A stretch of 64,000 bases of DNA from Gimesia chilikensis (GCF_007744075.1 NZ_CP036266.1:4945748-5009747), one strand, 5' to 3'; shown: positions 1 through 9,459, numbered from the stretch's first letter. A program made the numbers and translations. Notes: generated by a model not told the origin, from the letters alone.

Positions 1-1
1 T

Positions 2-664
2 TCGCTGGCAGGACTGATGCCTTATGGTAATGCGAATGAAATCGTCAAGGATCTGGGGCGGGAAGTCCTGCCTGTCGTCAGCGAGACACCGGTGCTGGCG
101 GGAGTGTGCGGAACCGATCCCTTTCTGCTGCGCGACCTGTTCCTCCAGGAACTGCAGGCGATGGGTTTTGCCGGCATTCAGAATTTCCCGACCGTGGGAC
201 TGATTGATGGTCAGTTCCGCGCCAATCTCGAAGAGACCGGCATGGGCTTTGACCTGGAAATCGACTGTATTCGTGCAGCGCACGATTTAGATCTGCTTAC
301 CACTCCCTATGCCTTCGATGCGGAACAGGCACAACAGTTGACTGCCGCCGGGGCCGATATTGTGGTGGCACACATGGGGTTGACCAGCGGTGGTTCGATA
401 GGAGCCACGACGGGAAAAACCCTGGATGACTCGGTCGAATCGATCCGCACGATGGTCGACGCGGCCAAAAGCGAACGCGACGACGTGCTGCTGCTCTGTC
501 ATGGTGGGCCGATCGCGATGCCCGAAGATGCACAATATATCTTTGATCGAGTACCGGGTATTGACGGATTTTATGGCGCCAGTTCCATGGAACGGCTGCC
601 GACCGAGGTCGCGCTGACCGCACAGGTCCGCCAGTTCGGGGAGCTGCGTTTGACTCCCCGATAA
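2..664 (+). CDS. Phosphoenolpyruvate hydrolase-like TIM-barrel protein (5' end cut off)
   Basis: The reading frame is already open at base 2 and reads [12 protein letters not shown] before the first internal ATG at 17, so the true start lies upstream. The visible 220 or so residues contain [41 protein letters not shown] and [15 protein letters not shown]. These are the pattern of the PEP_hydrolase/TIM-barrel signal-transduction family (pfam09370), usually about 275 residues. The family is soluble and its substrate is poorly defined. Members often sit beside a Tm-1-like ATP-binding protein, which would be expected just outside the left edge (inference). An EthD gene follows after about 40 bp and may be co-transcribed. 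Confidence 0.8.
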   Translation, partial: SLAGLMPYGNANEIVKDLGREVLPVVSETPVLAGVCGTDPFLLRDLFLQELQAMGFAGIQNFPTVGLIDGQFRANLEETGMGFDLEIDCIRAAHDLDLLTTPYAFDAEQAQQLTAAGADIVVAHMGLTSGGSIGATTGKTLDDSVESIRTMVDAAKSERDDVLLLCHGGPIAMPEDAQYIFDRVPGIDGFYGASSMERLPTEVALTAQVRQFGELRLTPR

Positions 665-703
665 ACGTCTTATTTCTCTCTCACCTGACCAGAGGATTTG
701 AAT

Positions 704-1030
704 ATGTATCGCCTGACAGTAATGTATGGACACCCTGAAGACCCTGCGGAATTCGATCGCTATTATCGCGAGGTACACATCCCCCTGGCCAGACAGATGA
801 AAGGGCTCACCGGCTGGACGATCGGCAAGTGCCAGTCAGCCGAGGCGGGTAACCCGCCCCCTTACTATCTGATTGTCAGCCTGTATGCGGAATCTGCGAC
901 CGCGATGCAGGAGATTCTGGAAAGCCCCGAAGGCCAGGCAACGATCGCTGACGTCCCGAACTTTGCGACCGGCGGTGTGATGTTCATGTATGATGAGGAA
1001 GAAGTACTCATTCCTGTGGAGCTCAGTTAA
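704..1030 (+). CDS. EthD-domain protein (dimeric alpha-beta barrel)
   Basis: The product has 108 residues. The N-terminal pattern YRLTVMYGHPEDPAEFDRYY followed by VHIPLARQMKGL is the EthD/ferredoxin-like dimeric barrel signature: a strand, a short helix and a conserved His before the second strand. The ATG at 704 is preferred over an in-frame TTG at 698, because an AGAGGA ribosome site ends 7 bp before the ATG and overlaps the TTG. EthD proteins are small cytosolic proteins linked to oxidation or degradation of organic compounds, and most have no assigned reaction. The gene sits 40 bp after the PEP-hydrolase-like gene on the same strand, so a shared transcript is plausible. The precise role is unknown. 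Confidence 0.75.
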   Translation: MYRLTVMYGHPEDPAEFDRYYREVHIPLARQMKGLTGWTIGKCQSAEAGNPPPYYLIVSLYAESATAMQEILESPEGQATIADVPNFATGGVMFMYDEEEVLIPVELS

Positions 1031-1074
1031 TTTGGTTCCAGTAGTTTGAAATAGTGAGAAGACAGGATTCGTGC

Positions 1075-1590
1075 ATGATGACTGCTTTTGAAGATGTGAT
1101 GTTCAACATTCATGGTGGATTTCGTTGCATTCAGTGCCAGAAGTTTCATGCTATTCGCGATTACAAGCCTTTCTGTTGCTTCTGCGGGGCTAAACAACCT
1201 GCAGAAAAGGACATCGAGAAATTGAAGCTTTCCCTAGGTCCCTGCTCGGACAAACGACTGACTTACGATCTCGAGGAGATCAAAACGATTCTCCATAAAT
1301 ATCAGGGATTCTCTGTCCGAGTTAATGAATATGGTCTTTCACACAAAACATTGTTACTGGAAATCAAGCTCTCGGATGAGGCATTTGATTCCCTCTATCT
1401 GAGTTGTATCGGCACTGATTTTATCAAGACCCCCACAGACTCGTGGAATTCGGAACTAGAGATCGCATGGAGCTCTTATCGAGACAAAACAAAGGTTGTA
1501 CTTACTGACAAAATCGAAAATTTTCGCATCGAATGCGGCGCAGTCTGGCTTTTCGTTGACAAGGATCTGGACTTATCTGGATCCTCTTGA
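1075..1590 (+). CDS. Hypothetical zinc-ribbon protein
   Basis: The family is not recognised. The product has 171 residues. The N-terminus holds a probable Cys4 zinc ribbon: C18-x2-C21, a twelve-residue turn, then C34-x2-C37 (CCFCG). The remaining 130 residues are mixed alpha/beta with no signal peptide or membrane segment. The start at 1075 is chosen because AGGA at 1064-1067 is properly spaced; an in-frame GTG at 1054 lacks this, and a second ATG follows at 1078. Third-position base use is more AT-rich than in the sulfatase that follows. The bare ribbon could bind nucleic acid or protein; no function can be assigned. Confidence 0.6.
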   Translation: MMTAFEDVMFNIHGGFRCIQCQKFHAIRDYKPFCCFCGAKQPAEKDIEKLKLSLGPCSDKRLTYDLEEIKTILHKYQGFSVRVNEYGLSHKTLLLEIKLSDEAFDSLYLSCIGTDFIKTPTDSWNSELEIAWSSYRDKTKVVLTDKIENFRIECGAVWLFVDKDLDLSGSS

Positions 1591-1736
1591 AGTCGTTTCA
1601 ATACGATTCTCTTCTCATCTGTTCTGTTTAAGTCGTAAAGTCTGATTCACGCGGCTTGCATTGATTTCCCCTCGTCCCCACACGTATAGTAAAGAGATCA
1701 TTCACTCCCGGTTTCCACTTGTGAAGGTCTCACCTG

Positions 1737-3305
1737 ATGAACGTCGTATCGCACTTCTTCCAAAAACAGTTTCTGCTGCCGCTGCTGCTCCTGAGTCTGT
1801 TTCTGCCGACCACGGTTCAGGCAGATCCGCTGCCGAACATCGTCTATATTCTGGCAGATGATCTCGGTTATGGCGATGTAAGCTGTTACAACCCGGAATC
1901 GAAGATTACTACTCCGCACATCGATCGGCTGGCTGCGGAAGGCATGAAATTCACCGACGCCCATACGCCGTCAGCGGTCTGTACGCCAACGCGGTACGGG
2001 ATACTGACCGGCCGTTACTGCTGGCGGACGCGGTTGAAATACCGTGTGCTGGACGGCTTTGATCCGCCCCTCATCGAACAGGACCAGACCACGGTCCCGT
2101 CGCTGCTCAAAAAAGCGGGATACGACACCGCCTGTGTCGGCAAGTGGCACCTGGGCATGCAGTGGACCGACAAAAACGGCCAGCCGGTGCCTGCGGTTCC
2201 CATTGACCGACGTCAGCGTCCCCGCGTGGGAGATGATGTGGATTACACCCAGCCGATTCTCGGCGGACCGCTGGCCAACGGCTTCGACTATTACTTCGGT
2301 ATTTCAGCGTCTCTGAATATGTCCCCTTTCTGTTTCATCAGAAACGATCGTCCCGTGATTCTGCCTACAATTCCTTCGGAACGGATACAGACCGAATTCC
2401 TGTCCGTCGACCAGGGCATGCGCTCACCCGATTTTACAATCCGCAGTGTGATGCCTACCTTGACCGGTGAAGCGGTGCAGTTTATCGAGCGACAGGCGAA
2501 ACAATCCCCCGAGCGTCCCTTCTTTCTGTATTTCCCGCTGACCGCACCACACCTGCCACTGGTACCCAACGACGAATTCAAAGGTAAAAGTGCTGCGGGC
2601 GAATATGGTGATTTTGTGCTTGAGGTGGATGCGACTGTCGGCGCAATCATGGAAGCCCTGCAGCGAAGCGGTAAGGCGAACAACACCCTGTTCATTTTCA
2701 CGTCGGATAACGGCGGTCTCTATCACTGGTGGACACCGCAGGAGACCGACGACCTCAAATATTATAAGCCCAACCATCGGGGGCAATACGTCAAAGATCG
2801 TGGACATCAGGGGAATGCCCACCTCCGGGGTACGAAGGCTGACATCTGGGAAGGTGGCCACCGCGTTCCCTTCATCGTCCGCTGGCCCGGGCAGACACCT
2901 GCAGGAACATCGAATGCCGAACTGGTGGAACTGACCGACCTGCTGGCGACGTGTGCGGCAATCACGGATCAAAAGCTGCCGGCCGGTGAGGGAGAAGACA
3001 GCGTCAACATTCTGCCCGCCCTGCTGGGTAAAGAGCTTAAGCAGCCGCTACGCGATTACGCGATTCATCACTCACTGTGGGGCCATTTTTCGGTTCGCCA
3101 GGGTCCCTGGAAAATGGTTCCCAAACGGGGCTCCGGCGGCTTCACCCGCGCCCGCGAAGTCGAGCCCCAACCGGGCGAACCAACGGGGCAACTCTACAAT
3201 CTGAAACAGGATCCCTCAGAGACAAAGAATGTCTGGCAGGAACACCCCGAAGTCGTTGAGCGGCTCTCAAAGATTTTGAAACAGGTTCAGGGAGATGACA
3301 AGTAA
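1737..3305 (+). CDS. Secreted sulfatase (arylsulfatase A-like)
   Basis: The product has 522 residues with a signal peptide (hydrophobic residues 11-27, cleavage near VQA-D). The alkaline-phosphatase-fold sulfatase core starts at NIVYILADDLGYGD, whose Asp pair binds calcium. The sulfatase signature follows at C82-T-P-T-R86, and the Cys should be converted to formylglycine. Later hallmarks are GKWHLG near 140, TAPHLPL near 270, TSDNGG near 330 and the C-terminal LYNLKQDPSETKN. It should hydrolyse sulfate esters, probably on polysaccharides, outside the cytoplasm; the exact substrate cannot be read from sequence. It stands alone, and two further sulfatases are at 9499 and 21724. Confidence 0.92.
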   Translation: MNVVSHFFQKQFLLPLLLLSLFLPTTVQADPLPNIVYILADDLGYGDVSCYNPESKITTPHIDRLAAEGMKFTDAHTPSAVCTPTRYGILTGRYCWRTRLKYRVLDGFDPPLIEQDQTTVPSLLKKAGYDTACVGKWHLGMQWTDKNGQPVPAVPIDRRQRPRVGDDVDYTQPILGGPLANGFDYYFGISASLNMSPFCFIRNDRPVILPTIPSERIQTEFLSVDQGMRSPDFTIRSVMPTLTGEAVQFIERQAKQSPERPFFLYFPLTAPHLPLVPNDEFKGKSAAGEYGDFVLEVDATVGAIMEALQRSGKANNTLFIFTSDNGGLYHWWTPQETDDLKYYKPNHRGQYVKDRGHQGNAHLRGTKADIWEGGHRVPFIVRWPGQTPAGTSNAELVELTDLLATCAAITDQKLPAGEGEDSVNILPALLGKELKQPLRDYAIHHSLWGHFSVRQGPWKMVPKRGSGGFTRAREVEPQPGEPTGQLYNLKQDPSETKNVWQEHPEVVERLSKILKQVQGDDK

Positions 3306-3348
3306 CGTTTTCTGACTTTTTTCTCAGCTAATGTCGAAACGTCTGCGT

Positions 3349-3374
3349 CCCGTTCGACTACCTGATAGAACGGG
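3349..3374. repeat. Inverted repeat in a short intergenic gap
   Basis: A 7-bp perfect inverted repeat, CCCGTTC (3349-3355) and GAACGGG (3368-3374), flanks a 12-nt loop between the sulfatase stop and the SRPBCC gene. It lies 45 bp after the sulfatase stop. No T-run follows, so it is at best an imperfect terminator or an RNA hairpin in the leader of the next gene. Confidence 0.35.
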
Positions 3375-3421
3375 GCGAGGGCGTCCCGTCTGAGCCAACA
3401 ATCTTAACGGGAGATCCTGAG

Positions 3422-3868
3422 ATGTCAGACAACTCTGTCAAACTGCACCGTGTTCTGCGTACCACACCAGAAAAACTGTACCGCGCCTTTCTGGAGCCGG
3501 AAGCTTTTGCCCGCTGGCTGCCACCAAACGGTTTCACTGCCAGAGTTTACGAAATGACTCCGGAAGAAGGGGGCACCTTCAGGATGTCGTTCACCAATTT
3601 CACTACCGGTAACGGACACAGCTTTAGCGGCACTTATCTTGAGCTGAAACCCCACTCCAGAATCTGCTACACGACGAAGTTTGACGATCCCGGACTCCCC
3701 GGTGAGATGAAAAACACCATCGATATCCAACAGGTCTCCTGCGGCACCGAAATCCGGATTCTCCAGGAAGGAATTCCCGAAGTGATTCCCACCGCAGGCT
3801 GCTACCTGGGCTGGCAGGAATCACTGTGCCACCTGGCCCGACTGGTGGAGCCGGGGATCCCCGAGTAA
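3422..3868 (+). CDS. SRPBCC / AHSA1-like lipid-binding-fold protein
   Basis: The product has 148 residues. The sequence follows the START/SRPBCC (AHSA1) pattern: KLHRVLRTTPEKLYRAFLEPEAF, then ARWLPPNGF, GGTFRMSF, SFSGTYLEL, RICYTTKF and the final amphipathic helix GWQESLCHLARLVE. These small cytosolic proteins form a helix-grip cavity that holds hydrophobic ligands; family members include Hsp90 activators and many uncharacterised proteins. The ribosome site GGGAGA precedes the ATG. The gene faces the long minus-strand M56 gene tail to tail, with 14 bp between stop codons, so the two are transcriptionally independent. No ligand can be assigned. Confidence 0.8.
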   Translation: MSDNSVKLHRVLRTTPEKLYRAFLEPEAFARWLPPNGFTARVYEMTPEEGGTFRMSFTNFTTGNGHSFSGTYLELKPHSRICYTTKFDDPGLPGEMKNTIDIQQVSCGTEIRILQEGIPEVIPTAGCYLGWQESLCHLARLVEPGIPE

Positions 3869-3882
3869 TCCGGGACCCTGTC

Positions 3883-6800
3883 CTAATCAGCTTCCGGTTT
3901 CAGACGCAGATTGAAGGTCAGGTTGTCCGGGTATATCCAGGATTTTTCTGGGGGGATCAATTCCACTTTCCCGTGCAGTGTCTGAAATCCCGGGTAAGAA
4001 ACGGTGAGGTCATATGTACCGGAATCCCCCACAAAACTCTGGCGTTCAAACTGTTGGATGTGGCGAGAGATCGTACCTGAGCTACTTTTCAGTTGGATCT
4101 GACAACCGGGTAACGGGACTCCTGCCTGCGTAAAGACATTGATGGTTCGAAACCCAAGCTTCGACTCTGATTTTTTGAATAGTTCGGAAGTCAGAGTCAC
4201 GGTTTTCTGTTCATTCTCCTTGAGAGTGAACTGCAACAGTTTTTTCGATTCGCGAATGTCAACCCGCGTCAGATAGTAGTCTCCTGCAGGCAGGTGCCTG
4301 GCGACATATTCTCCTGCTTCAAAGGAGTAGATATTTGTCAGCAACCGCTGGTCTTTGCTCCACAGTTTGAGCCGCATCGGTTCATTGGCCTGCATCAGTT
4401 CCTGATCCAGCTTGAAATGAATTGTCGCCGTCCCCTCGGGAATGGGCAGCGTGAGCTGACTATTCAGATTCTCCTTCGTGACATGCACCTTCTGGTAAAC
4501 AGAGGGGTACCCGGAACGAGATGCGATAATGACATAATCTCGCGTTGTCACCTGTTTGAAGACAAATGGTGCACTGCTGTTTGTCCGCGGCACCAGATTA
4601 CCCGCCCTCAAGCTTGCGGTCCACACAGGATGATAATTAAACAGCCCCACTCGCATGTCATCCAGTGTTTCTGGCTGACAATTCACTGTCAGTTGACCAA
4701 CCTGCGTCTCCAGAGTCCCCAGATCCTGATCGTCTGAAATTAATTCTAACGATCTGACCGGCACCCAATCATTATTCACATTGGGCACTTCATAATACAG
4801 AGTCCGCTGGCCAGGCCCCGCACCGAAGAAGTGAAACATCCCTTCGCTGTCGGTGTTGGTATAGGCCCGAAAGATGCCAAAATTCGGATTCTCACCAGCC
4901 AGGAGGATGCGTGTATTCGCTAAAGGTTTTCCGTTGACTTTCAGTCGGCCCGTCAATTCGGGTCGTCCTCCCAGGTTGAGTGTGCTGGTTTTGCCATTTT
5001 GAGGCAGAACGGCCTGACGCACGACGCCCAGAGAGTTCCATTCATATTTCCTGACAACATAACAGATCTGATTGGGGAGATGAGAAACCGAATAGCGGCC
5101 TTCTTCATCAGTAATCACGGTGGCCAGTAGCCCGGCTTTGCGGGCGGCATCACCGTTATAGCCATATCGGTCATGGAAGAAGAGCGTGACATTCGGTTGC
5201 GGTTTTCCGTTTTCGTCTGTGACGAGTCCCTGCACGGTTCCGCCTTCTGTAAGAGTGACTTCCACGTTCGGGAGCGGACTGGCTGCCAGATCGATGTCTT
5301 TCACAATCGCAAAGTCGTAGTCCGGATGAGTCACTTTCAGAGATTCCATTCCCGGAGCGAGATGCGGGATCGAAAACTTCCCGTCCACGGTCTTGACTGC
5401 ATCACTGTCTGTTGTGAATTGATCCAGCGAGTTCGACATGACGCCCCGGGACAGAGACAGCGGAATCACGGTCGCCCCATCGACGGGCTGCCCCTGTGCA
5501 TTGACAACGGTTCCGGACAGCGTGACTCCCTCTGTCAGTTTGAGCTGAATCGGCTTTCCCTGAATTTGATCGGTATTCACAGATTCACTGAGCGCACGGG
5601 CATAGCCATCTGCAGCGACTTCGATCCGGTAGATACCCGGACCGTTGACTGCGACTTTAAATTCCCCGCTGCTCTGATCCACATCCTGCCAACGCGGTTC
5701 CTGCCCATAATCCGCACCGCGAAGCGTCTTCAGTTTAATGGCCCGTACCCGGAATTTGCTGATCGGCTGATTTGTATCGTCGGCCAGAACCGTACCACTG
5801 ATCTGCGGTTTGCCGGTCACGACGACATTCAGTTGAAAATCATTGGCGGGGGCAAATACCGTGTAGTCGCCTTTCAATTGAATCTCTGTTGAAAGGAGAC
5901 TGAGTTCATATTTTCCTCGCTGAATGGGATCGAACTTAAACTCTGTCTGACCAGGTTGGATCTCGGCGTACGCTTCGTTGTACCCATCAATGGAATATGC
6001 AATGAGCAGGAAGGGCCTGGAAGCCTTTTTCAGATCGCCGGTATAGCTGATCTTTCCTGAGAGTGTGACCATCGAAGCGGGAGAAGGCATATTCAGTTTC
6101 AGATCAAGTGGCTGTTCCCGATTGAGCAGATAAGTACCGGTGAGGACAGGCTTCCCCCCCACTCCGGGAACCGCGACTATTACGTTATAAACGCCGGCTA
6201 CGATATGGGGGAATGTGAATCTTCCCGCCTCACTGATTCGATAACCGGGGGGATGTCCGCTGAATTCCCACCACTGGGGCAGCGCATTGATTTTTAATCC
6301 GACCGGAATTTTCCCGTCCGCATAGACTATTTTGCCATTAACTTCTTCTCCCTCCCTGAGCACAATCTTCCGTGTGACGATTTGATCCGGATCGTCCACT
6401 TGAAGCGTCAGTTTCTCCAAAGCGTAGTCGGGTGAAGCGATTCCTATCAGATATTTTTCCTGGGAAGGCTTCAGGCCGAGTGTCACCTCTCCCGATTGAT
6501 CGGTTGTGACAGCCCGAGCAGTGAACCCTCGCGAATCATTCATCAATTTACGGTATACGATGGCCCCGGGAACAGGTTTGCCTTGTTCATTGACGGTTTG
6601 AATGCGTAACTGACAGGCGCGTTCGAGTGTGATATTTTTCACCTGCCGTTGATCTGCCGCCAGGTCGACCCGCGGACGATCCGCGAGACGCTCAAGTCCC
6701 ACCCAGCGCTGCGACAAAATCATGATGCGGTGTGGTCCAGGTTTTGTGATTTCGGCAAAGTGATAGTTTCCCTCTTTGTCTGTGCTCGTTCTTAACACAT

Positions 6801-8217
6801 GTCCGCCAGACTTGGGTATCAGAAGAACTTGAGCATCGGTGACGGGCGCACCGCTCTGATCGGTCACTCGTCCACTTAACACGTATTGTGATGAGGACTT
6901 CTCCTCGCGTGGTTTTGTCTCTCTGGCCGGGGGACTCTGCTTAAGAGATTGAGCTTTATCGGACAGCTGCTGCTCGGATTCATGATCCGCACTCTCTTGC
7001 CTGTCTACTGCTGCGTGTGTTTCTTTCAGTCGAGACATAGGCAGGAGAAGCGCCCCGGCAAATAGTATCAGCAGTAAACTGACCAGCCCCAGCCGGGCAG
7101 ACCGCGGGATGGGGCGAGTGATCATGCGTCGAATCCGCTGCGTCAGCGATTTACGGGATTCAAGAATCCCCAGCAGTTGCAGCCGTGGGCTCTCGACAGC
7201 AGGCGTCAGAGCAGCGATATCGAGCAGTGTTGCGGAATAGTGTGACGGCTGCTCGTTCAGTGTCACAAGCACTGTTTCATCCACGGCCTGTTCCCGCAGA
7301 CGCTTGAGCATTACGTGCGTCAGCCAGACCAAAGGATGATAAAAATACAGGATCAACAGCAGAGTCTGCAGACAGTTGACCTGTAAGTCAAAGCGTTTCC
7401 AGTGAGCCAGCTCGTGGATAAAGATCTGGCGATACTGTTCGGGGGTGAGCTTTTCGAGTAGATGCCGAGGAAGGATGATCGTCGCCCGCCAGAATCCGCA
7501 GATCGCGGGACTTCCAGTTTCCTCCGATACTTTTAACTTCACTGAATCTGGTTTCATCCCCAGCAGTAAGACACACTCATTCAACTGAGCCACCAGTTCT
7601 CCACCAGCCGGTTCAGCTTGGATAGTAAGTTTTCTAACGCGCCACGTACGCCAAAGCACACAGACAGAGAGCATCGCTACCGCTGTTAACCAGATTAACA
7701 TCAGGATCGCAGACGCTTGCAGGGCAGGCAGAGCTGCTGGTTTTATGGGCGACTCAACTTCCGAATCAGGCACAGCCAACATTGAGTCAGATGGGGGACC
7801 AACTGGAGGCAGTTGGGGCGACTGTGGATGAGTTTGCAGGAATGGCTCTGTCAAAGATGGCTGTACAAGGGGATTTTTTTCTGTCTGTGTGCCCCCCGGT
7901 GGATTGGCTGCGAGGGTCGACATCGTCGGCTCTGATTCAGTGTTCTGCGCGACGGCTTCCGTGGGAATCCAGTCAGCAAACCAGCTGGCGACACTGACAG
8001 GAGAATAGAGACTGACCGGCAGGATCAGTTTGAACAGAACCAGCGACCAGAGCCAGTAACGGGTCACTGCGCGGGCATGATACCGGAGTAACAGATCGAG
8101 GAGTAGAATCACGAGTACCAGTAGACTGGCCTGGAGGAACATGATCCTGCTGAATTCCCAGAACATTTCGCCCGACTGATTGAGAAGTTCGATTACTCCG
8201 TTCCCTGAGACAGCCAT
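3883..8217 (-). CDS. BlaR1-like M56 metallopeptidase with a long tail of Ig-like repeats
   Basis: The product has 1444 residues. The N-terminus has membrane helices near 28-45, 54-72 and 168-189 and an M56 peptidase domain with the zinc motif HELAH at 268-272 and a probable third ligand E314 in QAVDE. Another helix lies near 375-395. From about 450 to the C-terminus come tandem carboxypeptidase-regulatory/Ig-like modules, each with the pattern V.G.V.D..G.P...A.V followed by T...G.Y. No penicillin-binding domain replaces the BlaR1 sensor, so the tail is presumably the extracytoplasmic sensor (inference). It is expected to trigger proteolytic loss of the BlaI-type repressor encoded 29 bp upstream in the same operon. 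Far longer than BlaR1 (about 600 residues). Confidence 0.85.
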   Translation of the reverse strand: MAVSGNGVIELLNQSGEMFWEFSRIMFLQASLLVLVILLLDLLLRYHARAVTRYWLWSLVLFKLILPVSLYSPVSVASWFADWIPTEAVAQNTESEPTMSTLAANPPGGTQTEKNPLVQPSLTEPFLQTHPQSPQLPPVGPPSDSMLAVPDSEVESPIKPAALPALQASAILMLIWLTAVAMLSVCVLWRTWRVRKLTIQAEPAGGELVAQLNECVLLLGMKPDSVKLKVSEETGSPAICGFWRATIILPRHLLEKLTPEQYRQIFIHELAHWKRFDLQVNCLQTLLLILYFYHPLVWLTHVMLKRLREQAVDETVLVTLNEQPSHYSATLLDIAALTPAVESPRLQLLGILESRKSLTQRIRRMITRPIPRSARLGLVSLLLILFAGALLLPMSRLKETHAAVDRQESADHESEQQLSDKAQSLKQSPPARETKPREEKSSSQYVLSGRVTDQSGAPVTDAQVLLIPKSGGHVLRTSTDKEGNYHFAEITKPGPHRIMILSQRWVGLERLADRPRVDLAADQRQVKNITLERACQLRIQTVNEQGKPVPGAIVYRKLMNDSRGFTARAVTTDQSGEVTLGLKPSQEKYLIGIASPDYALEKLTLQVDDPDQIVTRKIVLREGEEVNGKIVYADGKIPVGLKINALPQWWEFSGHPPGYRISEAGRFTFPHIVAGVYNVIVAVPGVGGKPVLTGTYLLNREQPLDLKLNMPSPASMVTLSGKISYTGDLKKASRPFLLIAYSIDGYNEAYAEIQPGQTEFKFDPIQRGKYELSLLSTEIQLKGDYTVFAPANDFQLNVVVTGKPQISGTVLADDTNQPISKFRVRAIKLKTLRGADYGQEPRWQDVDQSSGEFKVAVNGPGIYRIEVAADGYARALSESVNTDQIQGKPIQLKLTEGVTLSGTVVNAQGQPVDGATVIPLSLSRGVMSNSLDQFTTDSDAVKTVDGKFSIPHLAPGMESLKVTHPDYDFAIVKDIDLAASPLPNVEVTLTEGGTVQGLVTDENGKPQPNVTLFFHDRYGYNGDAARKAGLLATVITDEEGRYSVSHLPNQICYVVRKYEWNSLGVVRQAVLPQNGKTSTLNLGGRPELTGRLKVNGKPLANTRILLAGENPNFGIFRAYTNTDSEGMFHFFGAGPGQRTLYYEVPNVNNDWVPVRSLELISDDQDLGTLETQVGQLTVNCQPETLDDMRVGLFNYHPVWTASLRAGNLVPRTNSSAPFVFKQVTTRDYVIIASRSGYPSVYQKVHVTKENLNSQLTLPIPEGTATIHFKLDQELMQANEPMRLKLWSKDQRLLTNIYSFEAGEYVARHLPAGDYYLTRVDIRESKKLLQFTLKENEQKTVTLTSELFKKSESKLGFRTINVFTQAGVPLPGCQIQLKSSSGTISRHIQQFERQSFVGDSGTYDLTVSYPGFQTLHGKVELIPPEKSWIYPDNLTFNLRLKPEAD

Positions 8218-8246
8218 GCTCCGCCCTCCCCATTAGAATAAGTTAC

Positions 8247-8651
8247 TTACTTCGTCTTTTTCCCTGCCTGCTTAATAAACTCGCGCAGTTGCTGAATTTC
8301 ATCGGGTGAGAGTTCCTCTTCTTCAACAATGAACTGCAACATCGGCGATAAAGCACCATTGAAGGCGCGGCGCAAGAGGCGTTTCAATTCTCCCCGTTTT
8401 GCTTTATCGGGGCTGATCGCTGAGCTGAAGAGATTCAGATTGCGGATTGCTTTGCGCGTCAACAGCCCCTTGGTCACCATCCGGTCCATCGTAGTTTTGA
8501 CCGTACTGTAGGCCCAGCCCTGCGTCTCTGCCAATGCTTCCTGTACGGTCCCCGCTGCACAAGGCTCCTGTTCCCAGACCACATTCATGATGACCCACTC
8601 AACATCAGTCATCGCCTGAGCTGACGGATCAGATTTTGTTTTTTTCGCCAT
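8247..8651 (-). CDS. BlaI/MecI/CopY-family repressor (module 1)
   Basis: The product has 134 residues. The winged-helix domain is clear: MTDVEWVIMNVVWEQ, the recognition-helix stretch GWAYSTVKTTMDRMV, and wing residues KGLLTRKA. The C-terminal helices (residues 88-128) should form the dimer interface cut or destabilised when the partner M56 peptidase is activated. AGGGAG precedes the ATG. It is the first gene of a two-gene operon with the M56 peptidase. An operator with the TACA-N2-TGTA core recognised by the BlaI/CopY family lies between the -35 and -10 elements at 8679-8707, so the operon is probably autorepressed. Confidence 0.9.
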   Translation of the reverse strand: MAKKTKSDPSAQAMTDVEWVIMNVVWEQEPCAAGTVQEALAETQGWAYSTVKTTMDRMVTKGLLTRKAIRNLNLFSSAISPDKAKRGELKRLLRRAFNGALSPMLQFIVEEEELSPDEIQQLREFIKQAGKKTK

Positions 8652-8678
8652 GTGAATCTCCCTGTTCTACATTCGCCG

Positions 8679-8707
8679 ACATTACACTACATTTGTAGTG
8701 TCGTCAA
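8679..8707 (-). promoter_or_regulatory. Promoter with embedded BlaI operator (module 1)
   Basis: Read on the minus strand, TTGACG (8707-8702) and TAATGT (8684-8679) are separated by exactly 17 bp. The spacer is filled by an 8-bp inverted repeat, ACACTACA-N2-TGTAGTGT at 8684-8701, which contains the TACA-N2-TGTA core bound by BlaI/MecI/CopY repressors. A bound dimer would block both promoter elements. The BlaI start codon lies 28 bp downstream of the -10. Confidence 0.8.
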
Positions 8708-8916
8708 GTCCCTGTCTGCAGTTTAGTGCGATCTCACCTCCAGACAAGGAATTTCAAGCCGCCTGCAGACTGCGATTCTTCCTTCAATTTCTCAACAGCA
8801 TTTCCAGTTAACTCCTGTTCTGATTTAATGTAAGTACCAGGACAGCGATGTGTGTCGCAGGCGCTTCAAGCTTGCAAAACAATTTCCTCTTTTTTTTATT
8901 ACACAGAACAGAAGCC

Positions 8917-9459
8917 ATGACTCCGCCGACAGATCGCTGGTTATCGCTCCCTCTCAATGAGATTCAGAATTCGCTGGGAGAGTTTACGGGCTGGGTTCTC
9001 TGTGGTGGGCGTTCGCTGGACTGGCTGCTGGGAACAGAGACTCGCTCCCACGGCGATACCGATGTGGGTGTGTTCCGCTCAGAACTGGCGGACTGCCTGC
9101 GTTTTCTTGATCAGCGGCGCGTATATCTTTGCGATCCCCCCGGTCAGCTCATTGCCTGGGAAGGGGAGCCTGTGCCGGAGCATGTCCATGACATCTGGCT
9201 CACCAGTCCGGACTTGAATCACTGGGAACTCCAGTTGATGGTCTACGATGACAGTGATGGTTCCGTGAGCTACCGCAGGGATCCAAGAATTCACTGGCCC
9301 CGGGAGGCGCATGCGATTACAGTACGTAAGATCAGGATACTGAATCCGTTGATCACCCTGCTATTCAAGCTGCATCGGCGTGAACTACAGGAGAAGGACT
9401 GCCTGGACGTGGTAAACCTGATTACCGGATTTGCCAACCAGTGTCTGCAGTCAGACTGA
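8917..9459 (+). CDS. Nucleotidyltransferase-fold protein, aminoglycoside adenylyltransferase-like
   Basis: The product has 180 residues. The motif GGRSLDWLLG at 30-39, followed by RSHGDTDVGVFR with D47-x-D49, is the polymerase-beta nucleotidyltransferase pattern as used by the aminoglycoside-2''-adenylyltransferase-like family (pfam10706). A conserved basic/helical tail, LITLLFKLHRRELQEKDCLDV, ends the fold. The ATG at 8917 is used; an in-frame ATG at 8848 would add a non-conserved 23-residue extension. The fold would transfer a nucleotide to a small molecule or act as an antitoxin-like protein, but resistance activity should not be assumed: most chromosomal members have unknown substrates. 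It stands alone before sulfatase 2. Confidence 0.72.
   Translation: MTPPTDRWLSLPLNEIQNSLGEFTGWVLCGGRSLDWLLGTETRSHGDTDVGVFRSELADCLRFLDQRRVYLCDPPGQLIAWEGEPVPEHVHDIWLTSPDLNHWELQLMVYDDSDGSVSYRRDPRIHWPREAHAITVRKIRILNPLITLLFKLHRRELQEKDCLDVVNLITGFANQCLQSD

Noticed and set aside
287..778. 163-codon minus-strand open frame
   Set aside because: Antisense shadow of the PEP-hydrolase and EthD genes, with no family resemblance.
2424..2972. 182-codon minus-strand frame
   Set aside because: It lies inside the sulfatase gene on the opposite strand and has no motif; the plus frame has clear family motifs.
3349..3374. Rho-independent terminator
   Set aside because: The hairpin has a 12-nt loop and no T-run after it.
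5173..5892. 239-codon plus-strand frame
   Set aside because: Antisense to the module 1 M56 gene; Cys/His-rich random look, no ribosome site.
8848..8916. N-terminal extension of the nucleotidyltransferase-like protein
   Set aside because: Not conserved-looking and without a better ribosome site; the ATG at 8917 starts at the usual position before the fold.
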